Shown here in pieces: positions 52,844-62,097 of a DNA stretch of 64,000 bases. The stretch's first letter is position 1. The number at the start of each line of letters is the position of its first letter. A program made the position numbers and the translations under genes. Source of the stretch: Strigamia acuminata (lineage: Eukaryota > Arthropoda > Chilopoda > Geophilomorpha > Linotaeniidae); assembly GCA_949358305.1 (NCBI GenBank), contig OX442314.1, positions 29,621,118-29,685,117 on the forward strand, given 5' to 3'. Below the pieces are notes generated by a model. That model saw nothing but the letters and a program-made list of their open reading frames with translations. It searched no databases and was not told where the DNA came from.

Positions 52844-53643
52844 AGTTGGCAAATTACCTTTCTTCTCTTTTTACTGATAATTTTGCGCTTAGCACAATAA
52901 ATGCCCATCGTTCGGCTATTTCTCAGACCATCAGTTTAGTTTCTTCAATTGATCTAGGTTCTCACCCACTTATCAGGCGCGTCATGAAAGGCATCGCAAA
53001 TTCGCGTCCACAAATTCCGAAATATTCCTCCATTTGGCATGTAGGCCCGGTTCTTCTCTTCCTTAAGTCACGGTTTCTTTTACTTCCTACCTTCTCCAAG
53101 TTAGAGATTAATCGTCATATCGCCACACTCTTGGCCCTTTCCTTAGCAGGAAGGGCTTCAGATCTCAAACTCTTATCATCCAAAGTAGTTTTTTCAGCTA
53201 ACTCTTGTGTTTTTCCTCTCCTAGGAAAGAGAAAATCCTCCTCTACAGTCCCTTTCGTTCTACCCCGTTTCGAGGACGAGGAATTATGTCCGGTCGAGGC
53301 CATTAAATTTTATTTAAAACACTCAGCCGCTTTTCGCGGATCCTCTCTTCAATTCTTTTTGGCGTCCTCACGTCCTTTTGGACCGGTCACTTCTTCCACT
53401 ATTGCCAGGTGGATCAAGGAAACCTTGTCCATGGCAGGAGTAAACACTGCTATTTTTTCGGCCCATTCTACCCGTGCAGCCGCCACTTCCTTTGCTTGGT
53501 CAAAAGGAGTTAATTTATCTCACATCCTTCGAGCGGCAGATTGGTCCTCTGCCTCGATATTTTTCAAATTTTATAATCATCCAGTCGAGAGAATTTCGAC
53601 TGATTTTACTTCTACTGTTTTAGAGGCTACGAAGAGCCTATAG
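52672..53643 (+). CDS. DIRS tyrosine recombinase
   Basis: 323 residues from ATG 52,672. It integrates the circular DNA form by site-specific recombination, replacing the DDE integrase of LTR elements. The catalytic set is complete: Arg161 (LAGRASDLK), His265 and Arg268 (SAHSTRAAATS) and Tyr301 (FFKFYNHPV). The N-terminal half contains the core-binding region (LSTINAHRSAISQTISL). It overlaps the 3' end of pol by 172 bp in another frame, and its stop codon lies inside the internal complementary region. The frame also extends upstream to the acceptor at 52,552, so an N-terminally longer spliced form is possible. Confidence 0.9.
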   Translation: METVIGSLGNGGLSTNASKLVGCSWQSSSNKIYDGHWKSWLHWSTRNNVDPVRPSAIKLANYLSSLFTDNFALSTINAHRSAISQTISLVSSIDLGSHPLIRRVMKGIANSRPQIPKYSSIWHVGPVLLFLKSRFLLLPTFSKLEINRHIATLLALSLAGRASDLKLLSSKVVFSANSCVFPLLGKRKSSSTVPFVLPRFEDEELCPVEAIKFYLKHSAAFRGSSLQFFLASSRPFGPVTSSTIARWIKETLSMAGVNTAIFSAHSTRAAATSFAWSKGVNLSHILRAADWSSASIFFKFYNHPVERISTDFTSTVLEATKSL

Positions 53644-53740
53644 TTAAACAACATTTATTGCCTAAGCTGTAATATAATTGAATATTTTGCTAAGTTATGA
53701 CGCAAAATATGAATTATATAAAGAGGCAATAAATGTTGTT
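53635..53740 (+). repeat. Internal complementary region of the DIRS element
   Basis: The first half is the reverse complement of the left tip (CCTAAGCTGTAATATAATT) and the second half that of the right tip (GAATATTTTGCTAAG). They join through a single AATT at 53,676-53,679. It is thought to template end joining during circle formation. Confidence 0.9.
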
Positions 53741-53926
53741 ATTTCCCACCCTCATTTGGATTTTATGTTTTTGGTTGATAGATATCTTGACCACCCTAAC
53801 AACATTTGTTTATGGTTTTTTATTGTATTTTCAGATCGCCAATAAAGTCGATCCGTCACCTCTCCTTGATGTTTTCAGTAAATAAAGTTTTATTTCTGAA
53901 ACTACTTGTTTTATTCCTCAGTTCCT

Positions 53927-54060
53927 TAAAATTGGACTGGGGGTCAGGTCTCGGGCTAGACCATAAGTAGAGGTCAAGCCCTCCACCTGGTTTTTCTTTT
54001 AAGTACTAGTAAATATTAAATTAATTGGACAAGCCTATAGTTAAACAACATTTATTGCCT
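53927..54060 (-). repeat. Right inverted terminal repeat of the DIRS element
   Basis: 134 bp, perfect inverted copy of 48,917-49,050. An AATAAA lies shortly before it at 53,881-53,886. Confidence 0.93.
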
Positions 54061-54108
54061 CTTTATATAATTCATATTTTGCGTCATAACTTAGCAAAAT
54101 ATTCAATT

Positions 54109-54794
54109 TCAGTGCGAGTTGGTTAATAAAAGTGAAGTTACTACTTAACGTTATTTTTGTGTACTGATGGACAAACTAGACTGATTACAGTACTCCCAAG
54201 TTTGCTTTTAACCCATTTACTGTGAATTTTAGAATTAAATTAACCTAGAGTTGCATTTATTACTGTTAAAGGACTACTAAGCAGGAGAGTTAATCATCCT
54301 ACATCACTGTTAATGACATGAAAAAGCAACTTGTTCTACCACAATCACTACTAGCCTACTACATTTGGTTCTTGTAATTTGGCGCAAACACATTCAAAGT
54401 GTCTGTCTAAATGGTTTTTGTGTTTCTATAAACATCTAAAACAGATGACATACATTACAAACGTGTGTTATTACAAAGAGTCCCCTACATGCAAACATTC
54501 GAGTTACGAACTTTAAGATGGACAAACTTCAAATTTTGCAACGGCGCATAAGTTAGTTTGCATGTCTAGCACTGTATGCTAGCTGTTGTACGGTCGTGGA
54601 CAAAAAAACTTTCCCTCAGTTTAGCTGTTTTAATTTTATCTACCAGGTGGCATGAAAATCCATTGAGATTCAATGACATCAATCTTGTCCCGGTCTCTCG
54701 TCTTGCCCTAACAACAGTATTAAAAAAAATGACGACAATTAACCCTAAATTAAACCTAAACTATATGGTTAGGTTAATATTAGTGTTAGTATTA
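54109..54794 (+). other. Non-genic flank right of the DIRS element
   Basis: AT-rich; no gene or complete repeat recognised. A 76-codon open frame at 54576-54806 has no recognisable feature. Confidence 0.35.
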
Positions 54795-54925
54795 GTGCCG
54801 TTTTAGCTACCATCACTTTAGCGAACATGTCATTTTAGCGATTTTTGTGTCGCTAAAATGATAAGTTCGCTAAAATGGTGTGTCGCTAAAATGGAATCGC
54901 TAAAATGAAATCGCTAAAATGAAGT
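54795..54925. repeat. Cluster of CGCTAAAATG motifs with hairpin
   Basis: TTTAGCGAACATGTCATTTTAGCGA is mirrored by TCGCTAAAATGATAAGTTCGC, then TCGCTAAAATG recurs three more times. Related to the element at 11,468-11,975. Confidence 0.6.
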
Positions 54926-55675
54926 ACATCCGTCAAAACCAGGCTTACCAGCAGTCAGGTCAAATTCGAGTTATACCAGCATGCCGTTTAAAGTGGGATA
55001 ATACAGAAATAATTTCTCCATCTTGTATACCTTTGCTGGAAACAAATAAATCGACTTGCAAATACGTTCCCAGAACAGAACTCGTTCATATGTTAATGTA
55101 TTTCATTTTTATGTTAGTATATAGTTTTAGTTTTGGGTTATATACGTAAACGCTATTCCGATTAAATTTCTTCATTACGGCCCACTATTCTTTCCATGCA
55201 ATTCCACCATTCATTTTGAATGAAATAATATTTTGTCAGAGATCCCCATCGCATGATGAGAGCTTGTATAGTTTCATTATCATCCGTTGAAGAGGAGTGA
55301 ACGATTTTTTTTCAGATCTTGAGTCAGGAATTTTTGGCTTATCCAAATGGGCACATTCGAAATGACTTCTTGTTGTGATAAGATGTCTGGTAATTCAGTG
55401 AAAACAAGTTGTATGAAGAGAAAAGTCAATTAATTCTCCACACAGTTTGTCCAGTTGACTGCTCACACATGTCATTCTTTGGTCACTGCTACTTCATCGT
55501 TTTCGTTGCTAGGATTCTATTAAAGTGAGACCAATTCAGGCACCGGCAGGCGGCAAATATGTCCTACCCATTGAACCATTGACTGCCAAATGGGAAAGTA
55601 GTCCACTGTCAGTAAATATCGATATTGATATTTTTGTAATTAATTAGTTTATTTTAGCAAAGAACAAAGGGAAGC
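54926..55675. other. Non-genic stretch
   Basis: Nothing beyond short chance open frames is visible. Confidence 0.35.
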
Positions 55676-56092
55676 TTACCGGATTACCCCACCTATTGTC
55701 GCATGCCGTTGGGCATGGGTTTATCATCATTTTTACATCTTGCTCAAAAAGTCTATACCAGCATGCGGGTATAGAGCGAAACTTGCCGGTATAATTGAAT
55801 AAACTTGTTTTTTTTTTGTTTAAAAGAGCTCAGATGAATAATTGTTAAAATTTGGGCCTGAAATTAAAGTTTTCTTGATATTCTGAAGATTACTCCTATT
55901 TTTTTGGGAAAATTTATAGAAATTTAAGCTAATTTCCTACATCTTGGACGTCTAAATGTGTGTTTTAAGCATGTTTTTGGCTCAAAATTAAAAAAAAAAT
56001 TTATATTCACACCGGCATGTCGTTAAAAACGGGGTTTATCGGCATGCCGGTATTACTCGCACTATATCGACGTAAGCGGGGGAATACGGTAA
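55676..56092. repeat. MITE with TTACCG terminal repeats
   Basis: Ends TTACCGGATTACCCC and (inverted) TTACCGTATTCCCCC. The interior repeats GGCATGCCG / GCATGC palindromes. 417 bp, non-coding. Confidence 0.65.
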
Positions 56093-58480
56093 ATTTTGTG
56101 TAGTCTAATGAATTGCCCATCCCCTGTTTACTCTAGAATCGTGAACACAATTTGTGATTACTAGTCAATTGCAGAAATATTTGACTACAAACACTTTAAA
56201 GTGAACACTCTGTATTGTAAGGTATATGGGGAAGTTCGGGCACTAGGAGTGTGCCCAGTGTGACCGAATTATAATGCGCCACTGTTTAGCTTCTACTGAT
56301 GTATTTGGAGTTGCAATTTGAAGCGAAAAGAATTAAATTGTAATTTCCAATGGCTGTAAAATTAATCAAAAACACAGCGGGCGTCTGACATTCTGCAGGG
56401 AATTGAAAAGAAATTCCACTTTCGTCATAATTTGCAGCGCTTTCCTAACGACTCGAGCGGATGTGCATTAAGGAAAGTTATTTTCAATTTCTCATTATTT
56501 TAAGGTTTGTCTCGCGTGATTAATTTGAGTGGACGATTTGTTAATTGGCCCAAACTCCTTTCTGATCACGTTCTCAGTTAGATAGAATTGATTGAATTAT
56601 GCAAATGACACGGATCATTGGTTAATTTGATAGTTTACAGCTAAGCTTGCTTCGGTTGTGGCAGCAGCTCGCTTTGTGCCATGTTTCCCTGTGTTAACAA
56701 CTGCTATTAATTATTGAACTTTTTATTGACAAGCTGCTGTTTTTAAATATTAAACTACCAGAACGTTTGAAAACTCATTTGGACTAAACAACATTTTGAA
56801 GCAAACAGTCGGCCCTCCAAAATCCCGGGTGAAAATTGGATAATTACTGTAACGTTAACTGTTTTTTTTTTACAATAGAGAGTTTGCAGGATGTGTTTTT
56901 CCCTTATTTTGCTCCACGATACACTAATTTAGTGCCATATCGTAAACGTGAACTAGTTCACACGACGATGAACGCGAACTTGAACTAGTTTGCGATTTGG
57001 TGAACGAGATACAACACTAGCTAAGTGTTTAGTCTAAGATCCAACTTTAACTGGGAACTGGGTCAGCTAAAATTGTGAATTGATGACGTCGTATGAGGGG
57101 ATACCCAGAAATAACCTGAATTCTCTTCTAGTGGGCAGACCCCTTCTACTGTAGTACAAGCTTCCCTTGCTAGATGAGTCATCTATACCCAAACCCACTC
57201 CAAGAGTGTCCTGTGTCTAATTGGTCGAGCCGAATAACCTCTAATTAGAGACTGTGCACTACTGCAAGAAGTAGTTTTGTTGATTTTTAATTTTTTTGAG
57301 TATTCTAATTATTAGAATTATGTAAATTTAATTTTGATTTTACAATAAAATGTGATTTTCATTGTAAGATGAAGTGTCATGAGCGCTGTACCTCCAGCGC
57401 CACCTACGTTAAAAACCCTTGAATAAACTCACTTGTTATATTACTGTCCACCATGGCTGACCGGTTATTTCATGACTCCGAACATTTAACAATGTCTTTA
57501 GTAAATACATACTACAACCAATTAGGTTTTTTTATATATTGTTTCCTTGAGAGTGCACTTGACCTTTAAACACGACTTTGTGAATGCATTTAGTGATTTG
57601 TTAGATGCAAAACAAACTAAGTTATAGATTTTTTTGGACAGGGGTTGTTAATTCATGAAATATTTCCATAACTCAAAATCAAGCAAATCTGATTTTTAAA
57701 GAAAAAAGTTGAAAAGATAACCGGTTGTAAATGTGTAGAACCAGAATGACAAGGCTTTTGGAAACTAAATTGAGGTTGTTTCTAAACTAGGTTTACTGCT
57801 GAGCCCTGATAAGGGGAAAAGCAAAAACAAATTCAACTTTACAGGTTCCACTTGATCTTTTCTAGAGAATTCTTGCATGTCATTTCATTTATTTTACTGT
57901 ACACATTAGGTTGCTTTGGTTTGGAGTGTTAATGGAGTCTGCAATAAAATTATTGTTTTAATGCAGCATAATTATTCTGGGTAAATTTGTCTCATTTAAT
58001 GAAACTGCATGCATTTTCTCATTATTTTTGACCAATTTCTTACAAATGGGTCATTTTGTGTCATCATCAAAAAAAAATGTGTATTCAGTGAAGAGAAAAA
58101 TATTTTTTTTATCACAATTTCTATCTTGGATTGTTATCTGTAAGTGCAGTGTAGAGTTGGTAAACCAAAACCTGACGATAAAAAAGCCACAAGTATCAGA
58201 AAGAAGGAGAAAGTTGTTCCAAATTGGAAATGCTATACTTTTTTTTAATGTGCTGTAACAGATATGAAATTCAATTCGATCCTTTTTTTGGTATACCAAT
58301 AGTCATTATTTTTTTAAAACCCTGGAAGATTTCTTTACTTTTTATTTTTAATAGGCGTGAAATCGAGATAAAATTTTTTCTCATTAAACTGTTGTTTGAT
58401 TAAAGTAGTTAAAAAAAGAAAGTTTTCTACCACACTGTATTTAGAAATGGTATCCGAAGAGTAGATCGATAGAATCATGT
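56093..58480. other. Non-genic AT-rich region
   Basis: No gene supported. About 56,945-57,020 holds GTGAACTAGTTCAC and GTGAACGAGATACAACACTA, words seen at ends of hAT-type repeats, but I cannot define an element. Confidence 0.35.
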
Positions 58481-58570
58481 ACAGTCGTGTTCCAAAAATA
58501 CGAAATAAAAATTAATTACAATTTCAATTGCCAGCATAGAGTGAGGGTCCAGTTTTTTTGAACACGACTG
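58481..58570. repeat. 90-bp TA-flanked mini-MITE
   Basis: CAGTCGTGTTCCAAAAA faces TTTTTTTGAACACGACTG, with TA on each side. Tc1/mariner/pogo-like ends; no ORF. Confidence 0.75.
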
Positions 58571-59428
58571 TACAACACCTGCCAAGAGGTGTCCAAGCCC
58601 AATTGGGAACAGAAATAAGTCTGTAGAATGAAATTATATGAAAATCAGTGGATTATTGTGTATCAACAATTGCTTGTAGAAACTATTTGCCCAGAAAACC
58701 TACTTCTTCAAGTTCTTCATGCTGACAGAAAAAGTTTTCAATAAGCTGTTTTTATGGAAAGAGAATGCTGATTACACTAAAGCAGGGGTTCTCAAACTTT
58801 TTAACGTTTTAAGTTTTTAGTATGGCAATCTATCGCCACCCATTTCATCCTCAATGCATTGAATTTTTTTAGTGATACTTAGCCATAATAGCCAGAAAAA
58901 GTCATCTCGTATTTTGCAAAGTCCCTATTGAATTCTTAGTTTTGGCCAACATATTAATCCTGCTCTATCTTTTGACAACATTTTAGCTTAATTAGTTGTC
59001 CGGCTAGTCATTTGACTTTCTCTTCAAATCCCACTTTCTGAAAAAGAAAAAAAAATTGCTTTAAATTTGCCTGCATGATATACCCTTAATGATTTTCCCA
59101 TTTCATTACATTTTAGGTTTCATTAAAGAAAATCCTTGTTTACAACCTTCCTAATACCACGTATCTTCCAGTCTCCATGTTTCAAAAATCATATAAAATC
59201 CAATATCGCTCCATGTCCCTACCCAGCGTTAATTCCAAATTTTGCTGCTCTGTATTATGAAGCAAAATTATAATTATAATTATATTATGCTAGTTTTACT
59301 ACCACTGATTAAAAATTTCATATTTACTTTACCGGAAAGTAAAATAAATATGATGTAAAGATTGTCTTTACTGTTTGTAAATATAACTTTACAACTTTGC
59401 TAAATATGATATTTCACATCATACAGTT
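58571..59428. other. Non-genic region
   Basis: AT-rich; no gene or bounded repeat recognised. Confidence 0.35.
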
Positions 59429-59544
59429 GCTGCATTCAAAAACTTTAAAACGTATGCAAAACTCGATTCGTGTCTGTACATGTGACGTCACATGTACACA
59501 CACGAAACGAGTTTTGCACATGTTTTAGAGTTTTTGAATGCAGC
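59429..59544. repeat. Near-perfect 116-bp palindrome, GCTGCATTCAAAAAC family, copy 2
   Basis: Both arms match almost throughout; the centre is the perfect palindrome GTACATGTGACGTCACATGTAC minus its outermost bases, containing TGACGTCA. It shares ends with 47,979-48,115. Confidence 0.78.
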
Positions 59545-59574
59545 TACTATTTACAGAAGTAAACAGACACATTT

Positions 59575-60300
59575 ACTTCCTTATTTAACACAGATTTTAC
59601 TTCAAATTTAATCGAATTTCAGTTACATTTATCATTAAATTTAATTACTGGTAGATTTTTAATTTTGTGTATACCGTACCGCCCCGTTTAAACGCCCGGG
59701 CGTTTAATTGGTTTTTTCGACCGACCCTCCCGGCGCCTATTCGAAGCTCGGCGTTTAAACGGGACCGGCGCTTAACCCAAAAAAAATCTAGATTACTGCA
59801 GAAAAAATTTTTTTTTGGAATAATAAAAAATTTTTGAATTAAATTTTTATTATTTTAATTTTATATTAACCTAAACGTCCCATTTTGCTAATAAATGGTC
59901 TGAAATAGCAAAGGCACCTGGATTGGAAGTGCCAACAATTGAAATAGCGTCAATTTATGTGCAGATTGCGGCACGTTATCTGGACGTACCCGTCGACCCG
60001 GCGTCTATTTGAAGCCCGGCGTTTATACGGGCCTGGCGCCTATAAACTTTTGGGCCAATGACTGCCAGGCGCTTAAACGGGGCGGGCGCTTAAATGAACC
60101 CGGGCGTTTAAACGGGGCGGTACGGTATATATTTAACAGCAGATTTAATTGAATTTCAGTTATATTTATCATTGAAATTAATTAGATTTTTAGTTTTGTG
60201 TATATATTTAACAGCAGATTTAATTATCTTTTCTTTCTTGTTTTTATATATTTAACAGCATATTTAATTACCTTCTTTTTTGTTTTTATAAATTTCCACA
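59575..60300 (+). repeat. Tandem repeat of AT-rich units of roughly 80 bp, interrupted by a MITE
   Basis: ATCGAATTTCAGTTACATTTATC...TTTTGTGTATA recurs as TTGAATTTCAGTTATATTTATC...TTTTGTGTATATATTT, with a third partial unit after 60,200. The element at 59,670-60,129 splits the array. Confidence 0.6.
59670..60129. repeat. GC-rich MITE with perfect 30-bp terminal inverted repeats
   Basis: ATACCGTACCGCCCCGTTTA at the left is exactly mirrored at 60,099-60,128. Several degenerate GGCGTTTAAACGGG words lie inside. TA on both sides. It inserted into a tandem repeat unit whose uninterrupted neighbour shows the empty site. Confidence 0.78.
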
Positions 60301-61360
60301 GCATTTTTGTTTACTTTCGATTACACTCGGCTTTGCCCGGAGCTTTCATCATTGCATTTGTAAATATTAACTCATCAAGAAAAGAATACAGCAATCTGAA
60401 AATTGTTGCGTTGAAGTAGAAAGTCCACAAAGAATAAGCTGTCCAAATTTTACGACAATTGAGCAAAGCGTTAGAGAGTTATTGCTGTTTCAGACAAATA
60501 GACGCACATTTAGGATTTTAGGGTCAAATATGACCCGGGTTGGTGTTTAAGGGATTTTTTTTAGGTTGGTGTTGGATATTTAACATACCATTAGTCGCTT
60601 TCACTTTAAAAATGTTTTAACTATTTGCAACCACGGGCTGAGGCGTTCAAGTTTTCGCTTAAGTTCTCCCTAATTAAACTTGTACTAATAAATAGAACTG
60701 ATAACAATGTTTAGGTGTTTTACGACAATTTCATGCGGCCTCCACCTCTTCTTTCCTGCACTTGAAATCCACCATCAAACACCTTAAAATGGAGCAATAA
60801 AATTAATGCTAATTAGTGGAAGCTCGTAAAGATGATGGCAGCTTTTATCTGGCGTTTAACTTGATTGGTTAGACGATTAGAGCTGAACTGGGGGCTGACG
60901 TTCGGAGCAAAGTTGCAATCTGATGAATGACAATCGGTTCTGTCAGGGGACACTGCTCTGCAACACTTTACATTATCAATTTTTCAGTTGAACATAGTTG
61001 TTTGTGTTTTTGGTGCCAAATCAATAGCAAGTAAAGCTGAGGGAAACACAACACGAGCTCTTGGATCCCACCCCTTCATCGACAGAAAGTCCTAGCGTGT
61101 ACTACATTTTTCCACGTCAGTACCGCCCTTATTCAGCTGCAGTGTGCGAGGCTCTCCCACATCTGGTGGTACACGTTTGAGTGGTTACAAGTGGTACTTG
61201 TCAGCAGCCGGTTGATGAATATTCACGTGCAACAAACAGTGATTGTTTTAATCGTTTTTCTGGCTTTATATGTATGAAACGCACCTTATTGCCACAACCT
61301 ATCTTCTAGGAGTGAGTGATTAATTTTCTGAAAATTGCTTCGAAAAGGTACTGTTGTATA
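60301..61360. other. Non-genic region
   Basis: No gene or element recognised. Confidence 0.35.
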
Positions 61361-62097
61361 CAGGGTGGTCAGAAAGTCTGGTTCTCAGTAAATAATTCCC
61401 AAACTGTTCTAGATGTTAATTCAGCAAAATTATTGTAAGGGTAGTATGTCGGGGGAAATCCAATTATGACATCCAATTTGACCTCTGAGGTCATCTTCAA
61501 GGTCATCCATATTGTAACTCGAGAACCGTGACAGATAGAGCAAAAAGGTGAATTAGTCTAGAACCGTTCTTAAAAAAATTATTTCTTACTGAAAAGTTTT
61601 GAGAAAAAAGGTCTGAATCGTTAGTCTACTCAGCTTTGTAACCTAAAACTATCATGTTGGAATGTATTTCCAAAATAAATTATTTCCTTTCTTTTGTGTT
61701 TCCTCTCTTCCACTTACAAGTATGACCAAATAAAGTGTCCTAATTGAGGATTAGCTAGGTTGCCTCAATAGTTTTAGGTTACAAAGCTGAGTTACAATGC
61801 TGAGTAGACTAATGTTTCAGACCTTTTTTCTCAAAACTTTTCAGTAAGAAATAATTTTTTTAAGAACGGTTCTAAACTAATTGGATGATGCTCTACAACT
61901 TTCTAATTCACCTTTTTGCTCTATCTATCACGGTTCTCGAGTTACAATATGGATGACCTTGAAGATGACATCAGAGGTCAAATTGGATGTCATAATTGGA
62001 TTTCCCCGACATACTACCCTTACAATAATTTTGCTGAATCAACATCTAGAACAGTTTGGGAATTATTTACTGAGAATCAGACTTTCTGACCACTCTG
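61361..62097. repeat. Fold-back element with about 300-bp inverted arms
   Basis: Left arm 61,361-61,652 and right arm 61,768-62,097 are near-perfect inverted copies around a spacer of about 115 bp. Ends CAGGGTGGTCAGAAAGTCTG and (inverted) CAGAGTGGTCAGAAAGTCTG, with TA on both sides. No transposase. A transcript would form a long hairpin. Confidence 0.85.

Larger units (their letters stand above)
48901..54108 (+). mobile_element. Complete DIRS-type tyrosine-recombinase retrotransposon
   Basis: 5.2 kb with no LTRs. Perfect 134-bp inverted terminal repeats (48,917-49,050 and 53,927-54,060) are followed by unique tips. An internal complementary region at 53,635-53,740 is the reverse complement of both tips joined at AATT. 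Gene order is gag, pol (RT, RNase H, methyltransferase-like) and tyrosine recombinase, with no integrase and no target-site duplication. AATT occurs at both outer ends and once in the internal region, which suggests it is the recombination core. Three spliceosomal-type introns of 61-62 bp are visible. Perfect repeats and open frames point to recent activity. Confidence 0.95.
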
